From positions 1 through 59,529 of the forward strand of contig JACUUC010000017.1 of assembly GCA_014859445.1 (NCBI GenBank): a DNA stretch of 59,529 nucleotides, written 5' to 3'. How positions within the stretch are numbered: position 1 is the first letter of the stretch; every line of letters begins with the position of its first letter. Positions 36,209-44,393 of this stretch are shown one piece after another. The notes below the pieces were generated by a model. It saw only the letters and a program-made list of their open reading frames with translations, was not told the DNA's origin and made no database searches. Both the position numbers and the translations under genes were made by a program. The stretch comes from Bacterioplanes sp. Lineage in GTDB: Bacteria; Pseudomonadota; Gammaproteobacteria; Pseudomonadales; Oceanobacteraceae.

Positions 36209-36976
36209 ATGGCAAATAATGTGCTTTTTTATATGTGGCAGGGAATGCGGGAATCGCTGATTGCCGAACATCAGTTTTACATTGATCAGGCCCGCAGCCG
36301 ATTATTATCGCAGTTTGACAATATTAGCGACGAAGCTGATAAGGCCGCTAATGATTACTGGGAAAAGCGGGGAGAAACCTTTAACCCAGATTTTGATGAT
36401 CCTTGCAGCATTGCAGAAGCCGCTTTTGCAACAGGCGGTGAGTATTATTGCTTGCTAACTGAGATGCATGACAGTACCCGACTAAGCGTTGTCGCTGGCA
36501 TGTACCATCAGTGGGATAAAAAACTGCGCGAATGGCTGGTGCGGGAGTCACGTCATTTTGGCGGTAGATCTGCGGTTGCAGAAGTTTTTTGGCGTAAACC
36601 ATTTAATGACATCATTGCGCTACTTGACGGGCTAGGCTGGGATGTATCAGAGAAACCGACTTTTAACTCCCTAAAAGCTTGTGACTTGGTTGTTAATGTA
36701 TACAAGCATGGCGAGGGACGATCACTCAATGAGCTGAAACAAGAGTTTCCGCAGTTTCTTCCTGATCCTTTAGGCGAGCATGCATTTGATCGTGCTGACA
36801 GCTCATGGATTAATCATACTCACTTACGGGTATCCGATGCTCAGCTGCAAAGCTTTTCCGATGCAATCATCGAATTTTGGCGGAACATACCGGAGTATAC
36901 GCGGGATTCAGAAGACTTAAGTGCACCAGTCTGGCTGACCAGAGCACTGCAAACGGATGCGGAAGCCAACATATGA
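36209..36976 (+). CDS. Unrecognised 255-aa cassette protein
   Basis: A 255-aa soluble, mostly helical protein without signal peptide or membrane segment, and no family I can name. Notable segments: an N-terminal helix (RESLIAEHQFYIDQARSRLL), a central HDSTRLSVVAGMYHQWDKKLREWL, and KACDLVVNVYKHGEG, which loosely recalls the N-x-x-KHG helix of HEPN-like proteins, though the Arg of the RNase RxxxxH motif is missing. AGGT precedes the ATG, 4 bp after the methylase stop, and its own stop overlaps the next start (ATGA). The tight coupling argues it works with the methylase or the AlbA/HATPase protein. Confidence 0.8.
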   Translation: MANNVLFYMWQGMRESLIAEHQFYIDQARSRLLSQFDNISDEADKAANDYWEKRGETFNPDFDDPCSIAEAAFATGGEYYCLLTEMHDSTRLSVVAGMYHQWDKKLREWLVRESRHFGGRSAVAEVFWRKPFNDIIALLDGLGWDVSEKPTFNSLKACDLVVNVYKHGEGRSLNELKQEFPQFLPDPLGEHAFDRADSSWINHTHLRVSDAQLQSFSDAIIEFWRNIPEYTRDSEDLSAPVWLTRALQTDAEANI

Positions 36977-38670
36977 CCAATAATTCTCAACACATACCAG
37001 CAGCCGAATCCCTCACGGTCGAATTTAAAAGCGACCGCAAACGTCTGTCAGACGATGAGCTGGTACAGGCGTTGGTGTGCCTAGCCAATACCGAGGGCGG
37101 TGAGTTGTGGCTGGGTGTCGAGGATGACGCCACACCAACGGGCCTGCATGCAGCCCATCTCAGTTTAAACGGCTTACCGGGGTTGATTGCAGCGCGTACA
37201 TCGCCTGCATTGCAAGTATCGGTTGAGGCGTTTGAGGTGAATGGTGTTCATGGTGCCGTGACCGTTGCTCGTATTCAGGTACCCAAGGCAACACACTCTG
37301 AAATTGCCACCACGTCTGGTCAATATTTGCATCGCCGTATTAAACAAGACGGCACGCCCGAGTGTGTCGCTATGCTGCCGCATGAGCGCACCAGTCGATC
37401 TTCCAGTATCGGTATTTTTGATGCTTCCGTGCAGGTTGTGGCAGGGGCAACGGTTGCCGATTTTGACCCAATCGAACGCGAGCGCCTTCGTCAGGCGGTG
37501 CAGTATTACGGCGGTGATCGGGTGTTGCTGGAGCTGGAAGATGAGCAACTGGATGCTGCCCTTGGTTTTACTGCCCGATCTGCCAGCGGTGAGCGCCTGC
37601 CAACCCTGACCGGTCTTCTGGTGATTGGCCGCGAGGTGGCGATTCGTGATTTTGTGCCAACGCATGAACTGGCGTTTCAGGTGCTGGAGCAAGAAGACAT
37701 TCGTTTTAACGAGTTTCGACGTTTTCCACTTTTAAAGGCTCTAGAGTGGCTAGAAACCAACTTCCGGCCCTTTAACCCAGAGCGTGAAATTCAGGTGGGT
37801 TTGTTCCGTGTACCTGTACCTATGGTGGACTTGGGAGCCTTCCGTGAGGCCGTCGCTAATGCATTGGTTCACCGCGATTACCATCGCCTTGGCGCGGTGC
37901 ATGTGCGCTTAAACGATAACAGCCTGACCATCAGCAACCCCGGCGGGCTGGTGGATGGGGTGACAATCGGCAACCTTCTCAGCACCGAGCCGCGCCCGCG
38001 CAACCCCAGATTAGCGGATGTGATGAAGCGCATCGGCGTGGTTGAGCGTTCAGGCCGCGGGGTTGATAAAATTTATCGCGGCATGCTGCGCTTTGGTCGT
38101 CCACAACCCGACTACAGCCGTACAGATTACAATAATGTGATCCTACGTCTGGAAACGGTCGAGGCTGATGAAATCTTTCTGCGGTTAGTGATCGAACAGG
38201 AAAACCAGCGAGGCAGCCTGTCGGTTGATGGCCTGATCGTGCTGTCAGCACTGAAAGGTCAGAAACGTATGAACGCGGAAGAACTAGCCGGGCTCGTACA
38301 GCAGGACCTCGCTGTTACCAAACGCACCGTTGAGTCGCTGGTTGAAGCCGGACTGGTAGAGGCGCACGGCAAAACTCGGGGGCGCACCTATACCCTCTCG
38401 ATGGCCATGTACCAAGCGAAAGGAGATAAGGCGGCATATACCCGTCAGGCAGGCTTTAGCAAACTGCAGAACGAGCAGATGGTGCTCAATTATGCTCTGC
38501 AACACGGTCAGATTCGCCGATCCGAAGTGATGGCGTTGTGTCACTTGACCAAAGATCAGGCTGCCAAACTGCTAACGGCGTTGAAGGATGAGGGGCGTCT
38601 TCTTCAACATGGTGAGAGGCGAGGAGCCTATTATACCGGCAACAGTTCCGCTGATGTCGGATTGTTATGA
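36973..38670 (+). CDS. AlbA_2/Schlafen-AAA_4 domain protein with HATPase_c_4 and winged-helix C-terminus
   Basis: A 565-aa protein of the COG2865 type. N-terminal AlbA_2 domain (about 10-130): ESLTVEFKSDR, LVCLANTEGGELWLGVEDD and the later TSGQYLHRRIKQDGTPE. Middle GHKL ATPase module: FREAVANALVHRDY (N-box, Asn296) and ISNPGGLVDG (about 320-329), ERSGRGVDKIYRG. The C-terminal 150 residues are tandem winged helices. The start at 36973 overlaps the previous stop (ATGA). Such proteins are frequent in mobile and defence islands as ATP-dependent regulators. Its stop codon lies in the first unit of a 10-bp tandem repeat. Confidence 0.85.
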   Translation: MTNNSQHIPAAESLTVEFKSDRKRLSDDELVQALVCLANTEGGELWLGVEDDATPTGLHAAHLSLNGLPGLIAARTSPALQVSVEAFEVNGVHGAVTVARIQVPKATHSEIATTSGQYLHRRIKQDGTPECVAMLPHERTSRSSSIGIFDASVQVVAGATVADFDPIERERLRQAVQYYGGDRVLLELEDEQLDAALGFTARSASGERLPTLTGLLVIGREVAIRDFVPTHELAFQVLEQEDIRFNEFRRFPLLKALEWLETNFRPFNPEREIQVGLFRVPVPMVDLGAFREAVANALVHRDYHRLGAVHVRLNDNSLTISNPGGLVDGVTIGNLLSTEPRPRNPRLADVMKRIGVVERSGRGVDKIYRGMLRFGRPQPDYSRTDYNNVILRLETVEADEIFLRLVIEQENQRGSLSVDGLIVLSALKGQKRMNAEELAGLVQQDLAVTKRTVESLVEAGLVEAHGKTRGRTYTLSMAMYQAKGDKAAYTRQAGFSKLQNEQMVLNYALQHGQIRRSEVMALCHLTKDQAAKLLTALKDEGRLLQHGERRGAYYTGNSSADVGLL

Positions 38671-38719
38671 GCGGTTATGAGCGGTTATGAGCGGTTATGA
38701 GCGGTTATGAGCGGTTATG
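38664..38719 (+). repeat. 10-bp tandem repeat (GTTATGAGCG) x5 plus partial
   Basis: Five exact copies of GTTATGAGCG (starts at 38664, 38674, 38684, 38694, 38704) followed by GTTATG. The first unit contains the TGA stop of the AlbA/HATPase gene. Each unit contains an ATG and the period is one helical turn. The rest of the 172-bp gap to the helicase gene holds only the palindrome below. Confidence 0.93.
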
Positions 38720-38752
38720 CGGGATTTCGTTCAAATCAAAGTGACACGATTC

Positions 38753-38777
38753 AGCTGTCAAGGATTCCTTGACAGCT
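38753..38777. promoter_or_regulatory. 25-bp palindrome upstream of the helicase gene
   Basis: Perfect 12-bp arms AGCTGTCAAGGA / TCCTTGACAGCT around a single T, 65 bp before the helicase ATG. No T-run follows, so an operator or RNA structure is more likely than a terminator. The right arm supplies TTGACA (38769-38774), a perfect -35 hexamer, so a promoter may overlap it, although no strong -10 was found 17 bp on. Confidence 0.55.
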
Positions 38778-38842
38778 CAGTTACAAACACAAATGACGGG
38801 CATGAGGCTCGGTCAATTAGCCAAGGTAAACAGGCGTAGCGT

Positions 38843-40924
38843 ATGAATAAGAATGTTCCTTCTGTGTCGGTGTCTTACGCGCAGAGCGGTAAGACGAATA
38901 AATCCAACGAGCTAGGTATGCGCCACATGCAGGAACGCGCCTATGAGTATCGGGGTGAACAATACCTGCTCATTAAGTCACCACCAGCTTCAGGCAAGAG
39001 TCGGGCGTTGATGTTTATTGCGCTCGATAAACTGCATAACCAAGGGTTACGCAAAGCGATTATTACGGTGCCTGAAAAATCTATTGGCTCTAGCTTTGCT
39101 GATGAGGCTCTGACGAAATACGGTTTCTGGGCTGACTGGCGTGTCGAACCCAAATGGAACCTGTGCAACAGCCCAGGTGATGGTAGTAAAGCCGATGCGG
39201 TGGGCAGTTTTTTGACCAGTAACGATCAGGTATTGGTCTGCCCTCATGCAACTTTCCGTAATGCGGTCGAGAAATTTGGTATCGCCGCCTTTGATGACTG
39301 CCTGATTGCGGTGGATGAATTTCACCATGTGTCGGCCAATCCAGAAAACCGTTTAGGTGCACAGCTCACTGAGTTAATGAACCGCGACAAAGTGCATATT
39401 GTCGCGATGACAGGCTCTTATTTTCGGGGCGATGCTGAAGCGGTGCTGCATCCACAAGACGAGGCACGGTTTTCAACTGTCAGTTACACGTACTATGAAC
39501 AACTGAACGGCTACGAGCATTTAAAGACACTGGATATTGGTTATTATTTTTATACAGGCCCGTATGCAGACGACCTGCTAAAAGTACTGAATCCTGAAGA
39601 AAAAACCATTATTCACATTCCGAGCGTAAATTCCCGCGAAAGCACTAAAGATAAAATTCGTGAGGTAGAGCACATTCTTGAAGAGTTGGGGGAGTGGCAA
39701 GGCACGGACGATAAAACTGGCTTTCAGTTGGTAAAAACGAAGTCGGGCCGCATGCTAAAAATTGCGGATCTGGTGGATGATGATACCAGTAAGCGTGATA
39801 GGGTATCTGCGTCACTGAAAGACCCTGCGCAGAAGAATAACCGTGATCATGTCGATATTATTATTGCACTGGGTATGGCAAAAGAAGGCTTTGATTGGAT
39901 ATGGTGCGAACATGCCTTAACCGTTGGTTATCGCTCCAGCTTGACGGAAGTGGTGCAGATTATTGGCCGCGCCACTCGAGACGCACCGGGAAAATCCAAG
40001 GCTCGATTTACCAACTTGATTGCCGAACCGGATGCCAGCGAAGATGCTGTGGCCGAGGCCATTAACGACACCCTGAAAGCCATTTCAGCCAGTTTATTAA
40101 TGGAGCAAGTATTAGCACCACGTTTTGAGTTTCGGCCGAAAAACCCTGCAAATGAGCCAACACCGGGGTTCGATTACGGCCAAGAAGGATACGACCCCAA
40201 CAAAACCAATATGGGCTTTAACCAAGATACTGGCCAGTTACAGATTGAAATCAACGGCTTAGCGATGCCCAAAACCGAAGAAGCAACGCGCATCTGTCGC
40301 GAGGACTTGAACGAGGTCATCGCGACTTTTGTACAGGACAAACCCACCATTGAACGCGGTTTGTTTGATGAAGAGACGGTTCCACAAGAACTGACTCAGG
40401 TGCGCATGGGTAAGATCATTAAAGAACGTTATCCGGAATTGGATGAAGACGACCAAGAATCGGTGCGTCAACATGCGATTGCAGCCCTTAATTTGATTCA
40501 GCAAGGCAAGCAAGTTGCGCTGGAACTGGCCGAACAAGAAGGCAGATCAACCGCACCCATTACAACCAACGAGCCCAGCATGAATACCGCGCTGATTCAG
40601 GGCGTACGTAAGTTCACTATGGATGTACGCGAGCTGGATATTGATTTGATTGATAGCATCAATCCATTCAGCGAGGCTTATTCCATTTTGTCGGTTGCGA
40701 TGAATGAGACGACGCTAAAACAAGTGGCGGCGGCCATAGCGGGTAAAAAATCGCGGCTAACCCCGGAAGAAGCGAAGGAGCTGGCTATTCGGGCAATGAA
40801 ATTTAAAAAAGAGCGTGGACGCTTGCCATCCATCAGCGCACAAGATGCATGGGAACGAACCATGGCCGAAGGCGCTGCAGCCTTCGTACGATTTAAAGAT
40901 GAGGGACGTTACGATGGATCTTGA
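38843..40924 (+). CDS. SF2 DEAD/DEAH-type helicase/translocase (YeeB-like)
   Basis: A 693-aa superfamily 2 protein. Walker A SPPASGKS (46-53), DEFH box (158-161), MTGSYFRGD motif III region and RecA2 motif VI QIIGRATR (372-379) with GYRSSLTEVV before it, i.e. a restriction-type helicase core in the first 420 residues. The C-terminal 270 residues are specific and end with KERGRLPSISAQDAWERTMAEG, a motif also found near the N-terminus of the next protein. It overlaps the nuclease gene by 11 bp. Probably the ATP-driven motor that scans or translocates invading DNA. Confidence 0.9.
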   Translation: MNKNVPSVSVSYAQSGKTNKSNELGMRHMQERAYEYRGEQYLLIKSPPASGKSRALMFIALDKLHNQGLRKAIITVPEKSIGSSFADEALTKYGFWADWRVEPKWNLCNSPGDGSKADAVGSFLTSNDQVLVCPHATFRNAVEKFGIAAFDDCLIAVDEFHHVSANPENRLGAQLTELMNRDKVHIVAMTGSYFRGDAEAVLHPQDEARFSTVSYTYYEQLNGYEHLKTLDIGYYFYTGPYADDLLKVLNPEEKTIIHIPSVNSRESTKDKIREVEHILEELGEWQGTDDKTGFQLVKTKSGRMLKIADLVDDDTSKRDRVSASLKDPAQKNNRDHVDIIIALGMAKEGFDWIWCEHALTVGYRSSLTEVVQIIGRATRDAPGKSKARFTNLIAEPDASEDAVAEAINDTLKAISASLLMEQVLAPRFEFRPKNPANEPTPGFDYGQEGYDPNKTNMGFNQDTGQLQIEINGLAMPKTEEATRICREDLNEVIATFVQDKPTIERGLFDEETVPQELTQVRMGKIIKERYPELDEDDQESVRQHAIAALNLIQQGKQVALELAEQEGRSTAPITTNEPSMNTALIQGVRKFTMDVRELDIDLIDSINPFSEAYSILSVAMNETTLKQVAAAIAGKKSRLTPEEAKELAIRAMKFKKERGRLPSISAQDAWERTMAEGAAAFVRFKDEGRYDGS

Positions 40925-42140
40925 TGATTTACGAGCAGAACTTAGCGACTACGCCAAACCCGAAAAAAAGCAAACTCTGTCGACAAAAGAGCAGCGCATT
41001 GTTACGGGTTTTGAGGATATCCAGCGTTTTTTTGATGAATACAAACGCCTACCCTCGCACCACGAAGGCGGTGATATTTTTGAGCGCCTATACGCTACCC
41101 GCCTAGACCGGCTTCGAGCATTATCCGACTATCGTGAGCTACTCGAACCGCTAGATCATCAAGGTTTACTTTCTAACATCGGCACATTTTACTCGGGGAT
41201 TCGTCAGGAATCGCCAGAGTATGGTGATCAAGGTGCGCCTGCAGAACCAAGTGATGATGAGCTTCTGGCGGAATTGGCGGATATCGCAGGAGGCGCATTA
41301 GCTGAATTAAAACACGTTCGTAGCACGGCACAAAAACGTGAAGCTGAAGAAATTGCTAAACGCGATATTTGCAACGATTTCGACACGTTTAAGCCCATAT
41401 TTGAACGTGTAGAAAATGACATTAAGCAGGGTATACGTGAAACTCGGCGATTCAAGGAGGATGCGAGTATTGATCAAACTAACTTATTCATATTAGGTGG
41501 TCAGTTAGTCTATGTAGCCGATGTTGGCGAGCTTATCAAAGTGCCGACAGGAGGAAGTGACGCTCGCTTGCGCGTCATTTATTCGAACGGCACAGAAAGC
41601 AATATTTTGCGACGGTCATTACAGCGCGCACTGTACAAGGATGATGCAGGTCGTCGTGTGACCGAGCCAAATGCCGGTCCTTTGTTCAGCGATCACTGGG
41701 AAGATGGCGATACGGATAGCGGTACAATTTATGTATTAAGAAGTCGTTCAACACATCCGACCGTTACAGAACATCGCACCCTGATTCATAAAATCGGTGT
41801 GACGGGCGGTAATGTTGAAACCCGTATTGCTAACGCGGAAAACGATGCGACCTACCTTCTCGCAGAAGTAGAGGTTGTTGCCACATACAAACTTGTCGAT
41901 ATTAACCGAAAAAAACTCGAAAATTTACTGCACCGTCTGTTTGCCCCAGCGCAATTAGATTTGGTTATTCATGACCGATTCGGAAAGCCCGTTAAGCCAA
42001 GAGAATGGTTTCTGGTGCCATTGAATGTGATTGATGAAGCGGTATCATTAATTCGATCAGGCAAGATTGAAGGTGTTCGTTACGACCTCACAAAGGCAGA
42101 ACTTGTACCTGATAATGGCTCTCAAATTCATGCTACTTAA
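40914..42140 (+). CDS. GIY-YIG (T5orf172-type) nuclease (YeeC-like)
   Basis: A 408-aa protein. The C-terminal GIY-YIG domain shows GTIYVL (270-275), KIGVTGG (K293-G299), an Arg in ETRI (about 304) and the metal-binding Glu336 in LENLLHRLF. The N-terminus contains KRLPSHHEGGDIFERLYATRLDRL, matching a helicase C-terminal motif. The ATG at 40914 has GAGGGA upstream and lies inside the helicase 3' end, so the two are translationally coupled. Likely the DNA-cutting component of the cassette. Confidence 0.88.
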   Translation: MDLDDLRAELSDYAKPEKKQTLSTKEQRIVTGFEDIQRFFDEYKRLPSHHEGGDIFERLYATRLDRLRALSDYRELLEPLDHQGLLSNIGTFYSGIRQESPEYGDQGAPAEPSDDELLAELADIAGGALAELKHVRSTAQKREAEEIAKRDICNDFDTFKPIFERVENDIKQGIRETRRFKEDASIDQTNLFILGGQLVYVADVGELIKVPTGGSDARLRVIYSNGTESNILRRSLQRALYKDDAGRRVTEPNAGPLFSDHWEDGDTDSGTIYVLRSRSTHPTVTEHRTLIHKIGVTGGNVETRIANAENDATYLLAEVEVVATYKLVDINRKKLENLLHRLFAPAQLDLVIHDRFGKPVKPREWFLVPLNVIDEAVSLIRSGKIEGVRYDLTKAELVPDNGSQIHAT

Positions 42141-42143
42141 ACA

Positions 42144-42185
42144 TTTAAAGCACCAAACCCGCCGTAGCGGGTTTGGTGCTTTAAA
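42144..42185. terminator. Strong bidirectional terminator at the end of the cassette
   Basis: Perfect 19-bp stem (TTTAAAGCACCAAACCCGC and its complement) with loop CGTA, followed by GTTTTTTC. It separates the cassette from the convergent tolC gene, whose stop is at 42200. Confidence 0.92.
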
Positions 42186-42199
42186 CGATAGTTTTTTCT

Positions 42200-43540
42200 T
42201 TATTGCTGCGCTAACCAGCCGTTCAGTTCAACAATATCACCTTCATTTAAAGTGCCAGCGAAGAACTTTAAATTGAGCATATTCAGAATGTAATCGTAAC
42301 GCGCATTGGCGTAGTCACGCTGTGCGCGGAATAGGTTTTTTTGCGCATCCAACACTTCGACAATGTTACGCGTACCAACACGATAGCCGGTTTCGGTGGC
42401 ATCCAGCGCACTGGTGGCCGAGGTGATGGCTTGCTGACGAGCGCCAATGTTCAGCACATCGGTGCTGACTTGGCGATATAAGCTGCGGATGTTTTGACGA
42501 ACACCGCGACGTTGGCTATCCAGTTGGTGGTCAGCCACCGCCGATTGCAACGCGGCTTGCTTGCTTTGGCCATACAAGGAACCACCGGCCAATAAAGGCA
42601 CGCTGAGCTGCACACCAATCATGGTGGCTTCACTGCTCATGGGCTTGCTGCTGTCACCAAAGGGTGGTTGATCGGCATTACTGTACGACGCCACCAGCTG
42701 TACCGTTGGCATGTGGTTGGAACGCGCTGCATTACGTTGTAAGCGCGCAACATCGCGACCGGCTTCGGCCAATAAGATGCCGGGGTATTTGCTTAAACCC
42801 GACTCAACCCACTGATCGACATCGGCCGGTTGTGGTTTTTGCATATCGACTTGCTCTTGCAACGGCACCACACGGTCATAACGCTGGCCAGTCAGTAGCT
42901 CTAAGGCTTCGTAACTGATATCGAGGGCGGCTTCTTGGCCTAATAAGTTCACGTAACTCAAATCGTAGGCGGCTTGCGCTTCGTGTACGTCAGTAATAGC
43001 AATGAGCCCCACATCAAACCGTTGCTGGGTTTGCTCTAAAGAGCGTTTAACGGCTTTTTCTTCGGCTTGTGCGGTGGATAGGTTGTCTTGCGCACGCAGC
43101 ACGTTGAAGTAGGCTTGCGCAGTTCGCAATAACAATTGTTGTTCGGCCAGTTGCAGCTCTAAACCAGCCGCCTGATCGCCACTGACGGCAGTTTGGTACT
43201 GATACCAGCTGTTTAAATTGAACAGCGTTTGCGATGCTTGAATCTGCAAGGTGTTCAGAGTGTAATCTTTATCTAGCTCGGTAATAACCAAGCCGCCAGG
43301 GCCGCTACTAATGCTGTCGCTGGTGGTATCAAATTGGTTCACGCTGTAGCTCAGTTGCGCTTGTGGCAATAACGCGCCGCGAGCGATGTCAACGTTCATG
43401 CTTTGGGCAGCACGTTGCGCTCGAGCGGCAGCGATTTCTGCATCGTTGGCGACGGCTTGTTGGTAGATGGTATGCAAATCTGCCGCATTAGCGCTGCTGA
43501 TGGCGAACAACGCCGTAGTCAATGACAGTATTTTTTTCAT
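42200..43540 (-). CDS. tolC: TolC family outer-membrane channel
   Basis: A 446-aa outer-membrane efflux/secretion duct. Signal peptide 1-19 (ending ANA). Two repeated OEP units: DLHTIYQQAVANDAEIAAARAQ and later KYPGILLAEAGRDVARLQRNAARSNHMPTVQLVASY; the conserved VGTRNIVEVLDAQKNLFRAQRDYANARYDYILN near the end is a TolC hallmark. It forms trimers that link inner-membrane pumps to the outside. It is divergent from nudF, as in E. coli. Confidence 0.95.
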   Translation of the reverse strand: MKKILSLTTALFAISSANAADLHTIYQQAVANDAEIAAARAQRAAQSMNVDIARGALLPQAQLSYSVNQFDTTSDSISSGPGGLVITELDKDYTLNTLQIQASQTLFNLNSWYQYQTAVSGDQAAGLELQLAEQQLLLRTAQAYFNVLRAQDNLSTAQAEEKAVKRSLEQTQQRFDVGLIAITDVHEAQAAYDLSYVNLLGQEAALDISYEALELLTGQRYDRVVPLQEQVDMQKPQPADVDQWVESGLSKYPGILLAEAGRDVARLQRNAARSNHMPTVQLVASYSNADQPPFGDSSKPMSSEATMIGVQLSVPLLAGGSLYGQSKQAALQSAVADHQLDSQRRGVRQNIRSLYRQVSTDVLNIGARQQAITSATSALDATETGYRVGTRNIVEVLDAQKNLFRAQRDYANARYDYILNMLNLKFFAGTLNEGDIVELNGWLAQQ

Positions 43541-43731
43541 AATGATTAGGCCTTTCGCAACGAACAGTAATTGATCAATATAGCGTGCATTTGGATTCTA
43601 ACAGAAATAATCACAACAAATACCTCAGCACTGTTCCACATGGCATAACACAGCGTATCGTGGCAGTGCGTAAGGGGTTGCTCCATTAGCAATCTCTAAT
43701 ATTCTTATACAGTAATATAGATAGGTCAAGT

Positions 43732-44391
43732 ATGCACGATATTCCTACACCGCTGGTCGCTACCGATGTCGATCTTCAGCAACGAGAACAGGGCTACAAC
43801 GGGTTTTTCACCCTAGAAAAGCTGACGTTACGCCACCGCGCTTTTGATGGACGCTGGATCGGCCCGATGACACGCGAGTTATTCCGTCGCGGTAACGCGG
43901 TGTGCGTTTTGCTGTATGACCCGATCGCCGACTGCGTGGTGCTGACCGAGCAATTCCGTGTCGGTGCTCTGACCGATTCGCGTTCTCCTTGGCTGTTGGA
44001 ATTAGTCGCTGGCATGGTCGAAGACGGAGAAAGTGACCTAGAGGTCGCAGCACGAGAAATGTGGGAAGAAGCTCAGTGCCAAAGCTTGGCACTGTTGCCG
44101 ATTTGCCGTTATTGGGTATCACCTGGTGGCAGTGACGAGGAAGTGCAACTGTATTGTGCACTTATCGACAGTTCCGGTGTGGGTGGCGTCCATGGATTGG
44201 CCGACGAACACGAAGACATTCGGCTGGTCACACTAAGCCGACAACGCTGTTTGGAGGCGTTGCAAGACGGTGTACTCAATAACGCCGCCACCGTGATTGC
44301 GCTACAATGGTTAGCGTTACAAGACGACACCAAACGGCAACAATGGCAAGCCGATGCCCGTCGTATCATGGCAAGCCAACAACCGGAGTAA
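43732..44391 (+). CDS. nudF: ADP-ribose pyrophosphatase (Nudix hydrolase)
   Basis: A 219-aa Nudix protein. The Nudix box GMVEDGESDLEVAAREMWEEAQ is complete except that the last canonical Gly-U positions read AQC. Upstream VVLTEQFRVGA and PWLLELVAG are typical of the ADP-ribose pyrophosphatase subfamily. It hydrolyses ADP-ribose to AMP and ribose-5-phosphate. First gene of nudF-yqiB-cpdA-yqiA-parE, with a 2-bp gap to the next gene. Confidence 0.94.
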   Translation: MHDIPTPLVATDVDLQQREQGYNGFFTLEKLTLRHRAFDGRWIGPMTRELFRRGNAVCVLLYDPIADCVVLTEQFRVGALTDSRSPWLLELVAGMVEDGESDLEVAAREMWEEAQCQSLALLPICRYWVSPGGSDEEVQLYCALIDSSGVGGVHGLADEHEDIRLVTLSRQRCLEALQDGVLNNAATVIALQWLALQDDTKRQQWQADARRIMASQQPE

Positions 44392-44393
44392 AC

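Noticed and set aside
37174-37692. 172-aa minus-strand open frame within the AlbA/HATPase gene
   Set aside because: Antisense shadow of conserved coding sequence.
38664-38719. Tandem repeats as a CRISPR array
   Set aside because: Units are 10 bp and directly adjacent without spacers, and no cas gene is present.
38707-38772. Short ORF of 21 codons starting in the last full tandem repeat unit
   Set aside because: It has an ATG but no proper ribosome-binding site and no recognisable peptide; mentioned only as a possible leader ORF.
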